Positions 1 to 7,709 of a stretch of 64,000 nucleotides of DNA are shown here, one piece after another. Position 1 is the first letter of the stretch; the number at the start of each line of letters is the position of its first letter. The translations under genes and the position numbers were made by a program. The stretch is taken from NCBI GenBank assembly GCA_002401855.1, contig NVUH01000004.1, positions 30,314 through 94,313 on the forward strand, in the 5' to 3' direction. This DNA is from Hyphomicrobiales bacterium. Lineage in GTDB: Bacteria; Pseudomonadota; Alphaproteobacteria; Rhizobiales; OSC116. Below the pieces are notes generated by a model that searched no databases, was not told the DNA's origin, and saw only the letters and a list, made by a program, of their open reading frames with translations.

Positions 1-38
1 ACATATTCTAATTCGTCAATATTTATAACTGGTTTCAT
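1..38 (-). CDS. Partial N-terminus of an unidentified protein (runs off window)
   Basis: An ATG at 36-38 read on the minus strand opens a frame that runs off the left edge. The 12 visible residues read MKPVINIDELEY. A purine-rich AGAGGG stretch 5-10 bases upstream is a good ribosome binding site. The opening residues resemble the start of some small cupin-fold proteins of Alphaproteobacteria, but twelve residues cannot settle this. It is divergent from the cobalamin operon. Confidence 0.5.
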   Translation of the reverse strand, partial: MKPVINIDELEY

Positions 39-114
39 TTTCACCCTCTTTTTTTCACTTCTAATCTATCAATATAATTCATCATGTCAACTTAAATGTT
101 CATGTTTTGTTTTG

Positions 115-143
115 TTGACACTCCTACCTAAAACCGCCATATT
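115..143 (+). promoter_or_regulatory. Candidate sigma-70 promoter of the cbiX-cobM operon
   Basis: TTGACA at 115-120 is a perfect -35 match, followed after 17 bases by CATATT (138-143), a 4-of-6 match to the -10. It lies about 150 bases upstream of cbiX, leaving a leader that contains a small hairpin (GTCAT/ATGAC near 160-175). No cobalamin riboswitch B12 box was recognised in the leader. The assignment rests on consensus matching only. Confidence 0.4.
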
Positions 144-291
144 GACCTAAATTCACGGCGTCATCACGATATGACTGAAAATGATTTTACTGCGGCCGAC
201 CCAAATCGGGGGCTTAGGTGAATGCTGTTTTATACGACATAGGCTTGTTAGCCATATTGCGTGCGCCAAAACCATATAAAGCGCGCCCCCT

Positions 292-1368
292 ATGCAAAAT
301 CTCGAACTTGACCATCAAATCCCACAATCATTTTTAGACGCGCTGCAAAAACGCATTTTGGCCGAACCACAAAAAACTGGCATTATGATTTGTGGTCATG
401 GCAGCCGCGATTTAGGCGCAGTGGCCGAGTTCTCAAAACTGTCACAAGCCATTGCCAAAAGCCTGCCCAATATACCTGTCGATTATGGGTATTTAGAATT
501 TGCCACGCCGATTATCAAAACTGGCCTTAAAAACCTGCAAGAGCAAGGCGTTACACGCGTATTGGCGATACCAGGCATGTTGTTTGCTGCAGGCCATGCT
601 AAAAATGATATACCCTCAGTGCTCAACACTTATGCGGTGCAAAATGATTTACAAATCGATTATGGCCGTGACCTGTCGATTGATACAAAAATGATCCGCG
701 CTGCATCTGACCGCGTTAAACAAGCCATCAACCAAGCAGGCGATCACATCTCAAACAATGATACATTGTTAATGGTCATCGGCCGCGGTGCGTCCGACCC
801 AGATGCCAATTCAAACGTCAATAAAGTCATGCGGCTGTTATGGGAGGGCTTAGGCCTTGGCTGGGGCGAAGTGGGCTATAGCGGGGTTACTTTTCCTTTG
901 GTGCAACCTGCGCTAGAGCATGCGGTTAAGCTGGGCTATAAGCGCATCATCACCTTTCCTTATTTTCTATTCACCGGCATTTTGGTGGATCGTATTTATG
1001 CCTATCATGATAAGGTGGCAGCCGATAATCCAGACATTGAGTTCATCAAAGCGCCCTATTTGAACGACCATCCGTTGGTGATTGAAACTTTTTTGAATCG
1101 GGTGTTGGAAATATTAGACGGCGACAATGCGATGAATTGCGGCCTGTGCAAATATCGCGAGCAAGTGCTCGGTTTTGAAGACCAAATTGGCCTGCCGCAA
1201 GAAAGCCATCACCATCATGTTGAAGGCATTAATGATGCGCATTCTCATGATCACGGGCATAGCCATTCGCACTCCCATGATCACGATCATGACGATCACA
1301 CACATCACCCGTACCCACATGCCGACCACCCACATGGTCCGGCTACATTAGATAGCGAGATTGCATGA
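292..1368 (+). CDS. cbiX: Sirohydrochlorin cobaltochelatase, long CbiX type with metal-binding tail
   Basis: Predicted to insert cobalt into sirohydrochlorin (or precorrin-2) at the start of the corrin pathway. Two CbiX-like half-domains are visible: an N-terminal one with the HGSR motif (H36) and AAGH, and a second from about residue 160 (VIGRGASDP). After the second domain comes MNCGLC, a MxCxxC motif like the iron-sulfur motif known in long CbiX proteins, and then a His-rich tail (about residues 304-345) that could hold cobalt. No clear Shine-Dalgarno sequence precedes the ATG. The stop overlaps the cobH start (ATGA), so it heads a translationally coupled operon. The family assignment is firm. 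Whether it acts in B12 or siroheme synthesis is inferred from the operon. Confidence 0.9.
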   Translation: MQNLELDHQIPQSFLDALQKRILAEPQKTGIMICGHGSRDLGAVAEFSKLSQAIAKSLPNIPVDYGYLEFATPIIKTGLKNLQEQGVTRVLAIPGMLFAAGHAKNDIPSVLNTYAVQNDLQIDYGRDLSIDTKMIRAASDRVKQAINQAGDHISNNDTLLMVIGRGASDPDANSNVNKVMRLLWEGLGLGWGEVGYSGVTFPLVQPALEHAVKLGYKRIITFPYFLFTGILVDRIYAYHDKVAADNPDIEFIKAPYLNDHPLVIETFLNRVLEILDGDNAMNCGLCKYREQVLGFEDQIGLPQESHHHHVEGINDAHSHDHGHSHSHSHDHDHDDHTHHPYPHADHPHGPATLDSEIA

Positions 1369-2012
1369 CCCAACATGATTATATACAATATGATTATATA
1401 AAAGACCCCAAGGCTATTTATGCCCAAAGTTTTGCCACTTTGCGCGAAGAAGTGGATTTTGAGCGGTTTCCCGCCAATATGCATATGGTCATCACACGAT
1501 TGATTCACTCGTGCGGCATGGTGGACATTGCCGATGATGTGGCATATTCGGAAAATTTTATAAATAGCGCACAGATGGCTTTGCAAAATGGCGCACCGAT
1601 ATTATGCGATTGTGAAATGGTCAAATCGGGCATTATCAAACGCCTATTACCAGCCGATAATCAGTTAATCTGCACCTTGAATGACGATGCAACACCATCA
1701 ATTGCTGCTGCACAACAAACCACGCGCTCAGCCGCAGCGGTTAAGCTATGGCTGCCGCATATAAATGGTGCCGTGGTGGTGATTGGCAATGCCCCCACCA
1801 GCCTGTTTCGTTTGCTCGAGATGTTAAGCGAAACCGACACCAAACCCGCGGCAATCATCGGTTTTCCTGTTGGCTTTGTCGGCGCGGTCGAAAGCAAAAA
1901 CGCACTGATTGCCAGTGAGTTAGGCATTGAATATATCGCGCTCAAAGGCAGGCGTGGTGGCAGCGCTATGGCCAGTGCGGTGCTCAATGCTGTGGCGGGG
2001 GGCTTGGGCTGA
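1365..2012 (+). CDS. cobH: Precorrin-8X methylmutase
   Basis: Catalyses the C-11 to C-12 methyl shift that turns precorrin-8X into hydrogenobyrinate. The 215-residue length fits the CobH/CbiC family. Family blocks are visible: RLIHSCGMVD near residue 47, with the histidine in the position of the family's catalytic histidine, DCEMVKSGI near 86, GNAPTSLFRL near 142, and GFPVGFVGAVESK near 166. It starts inside the cbiX stop and ends inside the cobL start, so coupled translation is expected. Confidence 0.95.
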   Translation: MTQHDYIQYDYIKDPKAIYAQSFATLREEVDFERFPANMHMVITRLIHSCGMVDIADDVAYSENFINSAQMALQNGAPILCDCEMVKSGIIKRLLPADNQLICTLNDDATPSIAAAQQTTRSAAAVKLWLPHINGAVVVIGNAPTSLFRLLEMLSETDTKPAAIIGFPVGFVGAVESKNALIASELGIEYIALKGRRGGSAMASAVLNAVAGGLG

Positions 2013-3286
2013 TGGCAGAGCAATCGCGCAAATGGCTGACCATTATTGGCATTGGCGATGATGGTTTTGATGGTCTTTTGCCCGCCAACCAAAAGCTGTG
2101 CGAACAAGCCAATATTTTGCTGGCAGCCGAACGACATTTGCAAGACATGCCCAAGTTAAAGGCCGAAATTCATGTCTGGGGCAGCCCGTTACATAAAGGC
2201 ATTCAAAAAATTCTAGCGTGGCGTGATGCTGGTTTAGATGGCAAAAATGTGATTATTTTAGCCACCGGCGACCCGATGCATTTTGGCATCGGCGCGACCA
2301 TGGCAAAACGCTTACCAATAGAAGAGTTGCTCATCATACCTAGCCCTTCGGCCTTCTCACTGGCGGCCGCACGCTTGGGTTGGGGCCTGCGCAAGGTGCA
2401 ATGTGTCAGCGTGCATGGCCGCTCATTAAGCTTGCTGCATAAAGCGGTTCAGCACGACGCCAAAATCATCGCCCTCACCTCAACAGGTGCCACCATTGAC
2501 GAGATAGCCGACTTATTGGTTGACCGCGGGTTTGGCAATAGCAAACTGACAATTTTGGAACATATGGGCGGCAAAGATGAACGCATTCTGACCAGCACAG
2601 CTAATGGCTGGCAGGTCGGCGCGGCGGCAGATTTTAACAGCATCGCCATTGAAGCCATTGCCGATGATTTTACCCCCATTATTCCCAATATTGCGGGCTT
2701 GGATGATATGCATTATGTGCATGATGGACAGCTCACCAAAGCTGACATTCGCGCCGCCACCCTCAACAAGTTATTGCCGACCATCGATAGTGTGATGTGG
2801 GATTTGGGCGCTGGCGCTGGCTCGGTTGGCATTGAATATATGCGTTTGGGGCAAGGTTCAACCTGCCATGCGGTCGAGCAAAATGAGCAACGCAGTCTTA
2901 ATATTAAAATCAATGCCGATAATTTGGGTGTGCCCAACATTAAAATCCATCATGGCGACATTATGCAATTTGCGCAAAAATTGCCAACGCCAGATGCGGT
3001 GTTTATTGGTGGCGGGTTAACGCTGGAGGTTTTTAACGCCGCCTATACGGCGCTGAATGTTGGTGGGCGGCTGGTCATCAATGTCATCAGCCTTGAGGGG
3101 CTTGCATATGTTCAGCAAATATGTCAAAAATTCAATGACAATTTTATGCAATTAAGGCAATTGTCCGTGTCGCAAATCTCCACTTCAAATCTAATGGATA
3201 TTGGAAAATTACATACATTTAAGCCCAACATCACTGTCACCCAATTGGCGCTTATCAAGATAAAACCAGCAGAAAGCATTGCATAA
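2012..3286 (+). CDS. cobL: Precorrin-6Y C5,15-methyltransferase (decarboxylating), CbiE-CbiT fusion
   Basis: Bifunctional enzyme methylating C-5 and C-15 of precorrin-6Y and decarboxylating the C-12 acetate chain, giving precorrin-8X. The N-terminal half (about residues 10-210) is a CbiE-type tetrapyrrole methylase with TGDPMHFGIGATM and a PSPSAFSLAAARLGW block. The C-terminal half (about 240-420) is a CbiT-type methyltransferase with the SAM motif WDLGAGAGSVGIE near residue 262. At 424 residues it matches fused CobL proteins. It overlaps both neighbours by one to a few bases. Confidence 0.95.
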   Translation: MAEQSRKWLTIIGIGDDGFDGLLPANQKLCEQANILLAAERHLQDMPKLKAEIHVWGSPLHKGIQKILAWRDAGLDGKNVIILATGDPMHFGIGATMAKRLPIEELLIIPSPSAFSLAAARLGWGLRKVQCVSVHGRSLSLLHKAVQHDAKIIALTSTGATIDEIADLLVDRGFGNSKLTILEHMGGKDERILTSTANGWQVGAAADFNSIAIEAIADDFTPIIPNIAGLDDMHYVHDGQLTKADIRAATLNKLLPTIDSVMWDLGAGAGSVGIEYMRLGQGSTCHAVEQNEQRSLNIKINADNLGVPNIKIHHGDIMQFAQKLPTPDAVFIGGGLTLEVFNAAYTALNVGGRLVINVISLEGLAYVQQICQKFNDNFMQLRQLSVSQISTSNLMDIGKLHTFKPNITVTQLALIKIKPAESIA

Positions 3287-3975
3287 TGGTAGGTAAATTA
3301 TATGGCATCGGTGTCGGCCCAGGCGACCCTGAATTACTAACGCTAAAAGCCGCACGGCTGATTGCCGAGGCTGACATCATTGCCTACCCGATGAATAAAA
3401 AAGGTGAAAGCATCGCACTGCAAATCGCCGCATCACATATTGTAGAAAATTGCGAAACTTTCGGCTTTTATGTGCCGATGAGCAGCGACCGCACCGCCGC
3501 CAATTTGGCTTATGACGAAGCTGCGCTGCGGATGCGGCAATATTTAAATACTGGCAAAAAAATTGCTTGCTTGTGCGAGGGCGATGCGTTTTTCTATGGC
3601 AGCTTCGCCTATATTTTTGAGCGGTTGGCCGATGAGTATAATACCGAGGTTATTCCCTCGATGCCAGCTTTTGTGGCAGCCAGCGCGGCGCTAAAAATCC
3701 CCATGCTGATGTTGAATGAAGATTTGCAAATTATCCCCGCCATTTTGGATGAAGCCATTTTGATTGATAAAATCCGCACCAGCAACAATGTTGCCATCTA
3801 TAAAGTTGGGCGGCATTTTTCGAAAATTCGACAAATATTAACAAAACTTAACCTGCTCGAGAAATCAAATCTAGTTGAATATGTCAGTCAATCACAACAA
3901 AAAGTCACGGCAATGGCGGCAACAAATGAAGACACTAAACCATATTTTTCAATGATTATTATAAATAGAAGATAA
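3286..3975 (+). CDS. cobI: Precorrin-2 C20-methyltransferase
   Basis: SAM-dependent methylase adding the C-20 methyl to precorrin-2. It opens with the tetrapyrrole methylase signature GIGVGPGDPELLTLKAARLI, has the CEGDAFFYGSFAYI block near residue 98, and PSMPAFVAASAAL near 123. At 229 residues it is slightly short for CobI/CbiL (about 240) but complete. The start codon shares a base with the cobL stop. CobI (free precorrin-2) and CbiL (cobalt-precorrin-2) cannot be separated from sequence by eye, so the substrate form is open. Confidence 0.92.
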   Translation: MVGKLYGIGVGPGDPELLTLKAARLIAEADIIAYPMNKKGESIALQIAASHIVENCETFGFYVPMSSDRTAANLAYDEAALRMRQYLNTGKKIACLCEGDAFFYGSFAYIFERLADEYNTEVIPSMPAFVAASAALKIPMLMLNEDLQIIPAILDEAILIDKIRTSNNVAIYKVGRHFSKIRQILTKLNLLEKSNLVEYVSQSQQKVTAMAATNEDTKPYFSMIIINRR

Positions 3976-3979
3976 GCCC

Positions 3980-5782
3980 ATGTCCAAAATTGCTTATATC
4001 GCACTCAGCCCCAATGGCGAGCAAATAGCTGGTAAATTACAAAATCATTTCGGTGGTGAAATATTTACCACAAACAACTCACCTATCAAGGCCAAAATCG
4101 CCAGTTTATTCGGTGAAAAATATGTCATTATTGGCATATGCAGCGCGGCAATTCTCATTCGCTCCATTGCTGGTCAGCTTGATCATAAACATGATGAGCC
4201 ACCAGTGATTGCTATTGATGATCTCGGGCAAAATATCGTGCCATTAATTGGCGGCCATAGCCAAATTTCATCGCATGGCAGTGGTGTTGAAATTGCCAAA
4301 AAATGCGCCCAAATATTGGGCGCCAATGCCATCATCACCACAGCTGGTGACCAAAATTTTAACATTGCTCTGGATAGCCCACCGCGTGGTTATAGGCTCA
4401 CTAACCCACAAGATTATAAGGGGTTTATGGGACAATTGTTAACTCAACAAGAAGTCGATTTCTCGTCAGATAATGTTTGGTTCAACAATAGTAAATTGCC
4501 TCATCATCCAGATGCCAAGCTTAAACTCACCATCAGCACTCAACTTGCCGTTGGCTCTGAAACCGAGCTTGTCTATTGCCCGCAAAATATTGTGGTGGGC
4601 GTTGGGTGCGCACGCGGGGCTGATGCTGGCGAGCTGATCAGCCTGATCGAAGCTGAACTGGCGGCACATAACATTAACCCCACAGCCATTGCCCACATCG
4701 CCTCGATAGACATTAAATCAGACGAGACAGGCATACATGAAGTGGCTAAATATTTTAATGTTGAAGCGCGGTTTTTTAATGCCGCCATGCTTGAAGCAGA
4801 GGCAGATCGCTTGGTCAATCCGTCTAATTATGTATTTGAACAAGTGGGTTGTCACGGCGTATCTGAAGGCGCGGCATTGGCAGCAACAGGCGCAGACAGC
4901 ACACTCATTTGCCCTAAAATAAAAAGCCTGAACGGCACTTGCGCCATCGCGCAATCCAAACAGCCACTCACCAAATTTGAAGGCAAGCTTCAAGGGCAAT
5001 TATATATTGTCGGCATGGGCCCTGGGCAAGATAGTTGGCGGGTGCCCGAAGCCACTTTCATGCTAGAAGCGGCGCAAGATTGGGTCGGCTATAGCCTCTA
5101 TATAGATTTATTGGGCGAAATGGGCGCACATAAAACACATCATGAATTTACATTGGGCGAAGAAGAGGCGCGGGTCAGATTTGCACTCGAATTGGCGGCC
5201 AAAGGCAAACAGGTGGCACTGATTTGTTCTGGAGATGCGGGCATTTATGCCATGGCGGCACTGGTCTATGAATTGCTCGACCTGACGCAAGATAAAGGCG
5301 GTGTTTCCGCCGCGGCCAAACGGGTTGATGTGCAGATGGCACCCGGCATTTCAGCCTTGCAAGGCGCTGCAGCGCGAGTTGGCGCGCCGTTGGGGCATGA
5401 TTTCTGCACCATTAGTTTGTCAGATCTACTCACCCCGTGGGAGGCGATTGAAAAGCGCATTCATGCCGCGGCTGAAGCGGATTTTGTGATTAGTTTTTAC
5501 AATCCAGTTTCTAAAAAACGCCGCACGCAATTGGCCTATGCCAAACAGGTGTTGCTGCAACATCGGCCAGAAGACTGCCCTGTCATTCTGGCATCGAATA
5601 TTGGCCGCCCAACCGAATATATCCGCTACGTGAAATTAATAGATTTAAACATTGATGATGTCGACATGCTGACTTTGGTGATGGTTGGTTCTTCCAACAG
5701 CCAGAAATTTATGCGTGGCAATGGTCAAGAATATGTCTATACGCCGCGTGGCTATAGCAAAAAAAGAGAGCAAAATTCATGA
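3980..5782 (+). CDS. cobJ: CbiG-CobJ fusion: cobalamin protein CbiG / precorrin-3B C17-methyltransferase
   Basis: A 600-residue fusion. Residues 1 to about 200 resemble the CbiG N-terminal and middle region (GICSAAILIRSIAG, LIGGHS, ITTAGD). Residues about 204-330 are the CbiG C-terminal/CobE domain (GVGCARGADAGEL, GVSEGAALAATGA). Residues about 338-600 are CobJ/CbiH (IVGMGPGQDSWRVPEA, CSGDAGIYAMAAL, FYNPVSKKRR), the ring-contraction C-17 methyltransferase. In the anaerobic pathway CbiG opens the delta-lactone made during ring contraction, whereas classical aerobic operons carry only the CobE part. The gene follows cobI after 4 bases and overlaps cobM by ATGA. Domain calls are firm. Whether the CbiG part is catalytic is not known. 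Confidence 0.92.
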   Translation: MSKIAYIALSPNGEQIAGKLQNHFGGEIFTTNNSPIKAKIASLFGEKYVIIGICSAAILIRSIAGQLDHKHDEPPVIAIDDLGQNIVPLIGGHSQISSHGSGVEIAKKCAQILGANAIITTAGDQNFNIALDSPPRGYRLTNPQDYKGFMGQLLTQQEVDFSSDNVWFNNSKLPHHPDAKLKLTISTQLAVGSETELVYCPQNIVVGVGCARGADAGELISLIEAELAAHNINPTAIAHIASIDIKSDETGIHEVAKYFNVEARFFNAAMLEAEADRLVNPSNYVFEQVGCHGVSEGAALAATGADSTLICPKIKSLNGTCAIAQSKQPLTKFEGKLQGQLYIVGMGPGQDSWRVPEATFMLEAAQDWVGYSLYIDLLGEMGAHKTHHEFTLGEEEARVRFALELAAKGKQVALICSGDAGIYAMAALVYELLDLTQDKGGVSAAAKRVDVQMAPGISALQGAAARVGAPLGHDFCTISLSDLLTPWEAIEKRIHAAAEADFVISFYNPVSKKRRTQLAYAKQVLLQHRPEDCPVILASNIGRPTEYIRYVKLIDLNIDDVDMLTLVMVGSSNSQKFMRGNGQEYVYTPRGYSKKREQNS

Positions 5783-6531
5783 CTGTCCATTTTATTGGCG
5801 CTGGCCCAGGTGCGGCTGATCTGATCACCATTCGCGGCCTTAAACTCATTCAGAAATGCCAAGTCTGCCTTTATGCGGGCTCTTTGGTGCCCGAAGAAAT
5901 CGTTGCCGAAGCGCCCCAAGACGCTTTGGTGATGGACACCGCACCGATGCATTTGGATGAGATTATTAGCGAAATTGAAAAAGCCCATGCCCAAGGTTTG
6001 GATGTGGCAAGAGTGCATAGTGGCGACCCGTCCATTTATGGCGCGACGGCCGAGCAAATGCGCCGGCTGGATGAATTGGGCATTGATTATAACATCACCC
6101 CTGGCGTGCCAGCTTTTGCCGCGGCTGCAGCGGCGATTGGCTGTGAGTTGACCATACCCGAAATTGCCCAAAGCATTATTTTAACCCGCACTGCCATGCA
6201 ATCGTCCAATATGCCAAAAGGTGAAGAATTATCTAATCTCGGTAGTGCTGGCACCACAATGGCTATACATTTATCGGTACGCAATTTACGCCATGTCGAG
6301 CGCGAGCTGACCCCGCATTATGGTGCAGATTGCCCTGTGGTGGTGGCTTACCGCGCTTCGTGGCCTGATGAGAAATATATATTTGGCACGCTTAAAACCA
6401 TTCAAAAACAAGTGCGTGCCGCTAAATTAACCCGCACGGCGTTAATATTGGTTGGCCCTGCGCTTAAAGCCAAAGGTTATCGCGATAGTGCTCTTTATGA
6501 TAAAAATTTCAGCCATATACTTAGAGAGTGA
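5779..6531 (+). CDS. cobM: Precorrin-4 C11-methyltransferase
   Basis: Methylates C-11 of precorrin-4. Visible family blocks are GAGPGAADLITIRG at residues 6-19, YAGSLVPEE near 33, VHSGDPSIYGATAEQM near 79, and TPGVPAFAAAAAAIG near 108. At 250 residues it is the usual size. It is the last gene of the + cobalamin operon. No strong terminator follows directly. Genes for CobF, CobK and CobG or CobZ, which would complete an aerobic route, do not follow. Confidence 0.95.
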   Translation: MTVHFIGAGPGAADLITIRGLKLIQKCQVCLYAGSLVPEEIVAEAPQDALVMDTAPMHLDEIISEIEKAHAQGLDVARVHSGDPSIYGATAEQMRRLDELGIDYNITPGVPAFAAAAAAIGCELTIPEIAQSIILTRTAMQSSNMPKGEELSNLGSAGTTMAIHLSVRNLRHVERELTPHYGADCPVVVAYRASWPDEKYIFGTLKTIQKQVRAAKLTRTALILVGPALKAKGYRDSALYDKNFSHILRE

Positions 6532-6962
6532 TTAATATAACCGGGGTGAATGATTAATAATTCGAGAGGATAATCAATAGTCTGGGCGAATGGTAAATAT
6601 TCTGAAAAAACGGCAAGCATACTGAAAAACAGTCATTATTTTAGGGAAATTCTACATATTTTTGCGATTAAACTTTTATATTAAAGCCAATGAGTGGGTT
6701 TTTTTAAGTTATACGTGCAAAAAAATGGGAGAAAAAACAAAATTTCTGTTTAATTTCAATGAGCCGATTCTTTAGTATTAATCCAATGTCGCGATTTTTT
6801 GTTTCAATCCCTATTTATCTTGTTATACTAATTTTACGGCTTTAAGATGTAATTGGTTGTTTTTTATGCCTTAAGAGCCTGAGAAAATAGATGTATATTT
6901 ACAACGATTCGTTTAGATCTTTAGGGGGGAACAGAGCCTGAATTTTTTTAATGGACTAGTGA
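6532..6962. other. Gene-free spacer between cobM and crbR
   Basis: About 430 AT-rich bases. There are a few loosely similar short units (variants of CTGAAAAA around 6595-6640) but no regular array, no hairpin-plus-T-run, and no ORF with a ribosome binding site. It presumably carries the promoter of the downstream response regulator; I could not fix -35/-10 elements with confidence. Confidence 0.4.
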
Positions 6963-7613
6963 ATGAGCTATAAAATAATTATTGCAGATGATCATCCGCT
7001 CGCACGCGGCGCACTGCACCAAACGGTTGCAAAACTGTACCCTAATTCTTCGATCTCTGAGGCTTCAAGCCTTGAGCATTTAATTGAGCAAATTTCTTTT
7101 GCGCCTAATATCGATCTGATATTATTAGATTTATCTATGCCAGGGGTTAGAGGTTTTTCTGGGCTGCTTTATTTGCGTTCGCAACATCCCAATATACCCA
7201 TTGCCATTTGTAGCGCAACGGAAGACGCGACAACCATCCGCCGCGCGCTGGATTTTGGCGCTTCAGGATTCATTCCTAAATCTTCAAACCTTGATGTTAT
7301 GTCGCTGGCCATCCACTCCATCATGATGGGTGAAGTGTGGATTCCAGATGATATTGATTTGAATGTGATGGATAAAGATGAAGATATGATCAGACGCATG
7401 TCATCACTTACACCGCAGCAAATGCGGGTGTTGATGATGGTTTCAGAAGGCTTGCTCAACAAGCAAATCGCTTATCGTTTGAGCGTATCTGAGGCGACAA
7501 TTAAAGCCCATGTGAGTGCTATCTTACAAAAATTAAATGTCGAAAGCCGCACCCAAGCGGTGATTGTTGCCAACCGTTTAGGGGTTGTGCAAAGCGCCGA
7601 TTTAGCAGTTTAA
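6963..7613 (+). CDS. crbR: NarL/FixJ-type response regulator, CrbR/ErdR-like
   Basis: Two-domain regulator of 216 residues. The receiver domain (1-120) has the acidic pair D9-D10, phosphoacceptor D56 (LILLDLSMPG) and K106 (GFIPKS). A LuxR-type helix-turn-helix (about 148-205) reads LTPQQMRVLMMVSEGLLNKQ with SVSEATIKAHVSAIL. The overall sequence, including IIADDHPLARGALH, closely recalls ErdR/CrbR regulators of Pseudomonas and Vibrio, which switch on acetyl-CoA synthetase. The gene next door on the opposite strand is the matching SLC5-domain histidine kinase, which strengthens the call. No acs gene is in the window, so the target is inferred. Confidence 0.85.
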   Translation: MSYKIIIADDHPLARGALHQTVAKLYPNSSISEASSLEHLIEQISFAPNIDLILLDLSMPGVRGFSGLLYLRSQHPNIPIAICSATEDATTIRRALDFGASGFIPKSSNLDVMSLAIHSIMMGEVWIPDDIDLNVMDKDEDMIRRMSSLTPQQMRVLMMVSEGLLNKQIAYRLSVSEATIKAHVSAILQKLNVESRTQAVIVANRLGVVQSADLAV

Positions 7614-7635
7614 CACTCGCTATTATCCCAGTCTA

Positions 7636-7670
7636 ATGCCTGCTTCATGTTATATGAAGTGGGTATTTTT
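7636..7670 (+). terminator. Rho-independent terminator after crbR
   Basis: CTTCAT (7643-7648) pairs with ATGAAG (7654-7659) around the loop GTTAT. The stem is extended outward by seven further pairs, some of them wobble pairs, to 7636 and 7666, and is followed by a short T-run. It lies between the converging crbR and crbS genes and could serve crbR. Confidence 0.55.
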
Positions 7671-7709
7671 ATGCGCCAATTTTCTATTATACTTCAAATT
7701 TCGACAAAA

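Noticed and set aside
144..291. Possible cobalamin riboswitch in the cbiX leader
   Set aside because: The conserved B12 box and AAxAGGGAA-type core were not found; only small local hairpins are present. The divergent cobP/cobT spacer is also too short for one.
1114..1335. Open frame opposite the His-rich tail of cbiX
   Set aside because: It is the mirror of His-rich codons (Met/Val-rich translation), without ribosome site or family similarity.
6540..6650. Loose repeats around CTGAAAAA that might be a small CRISPR-like array
   Set aside because: Units differ in length and sequence, with no regular repeat-spacer pattern and no cas genes nearby.
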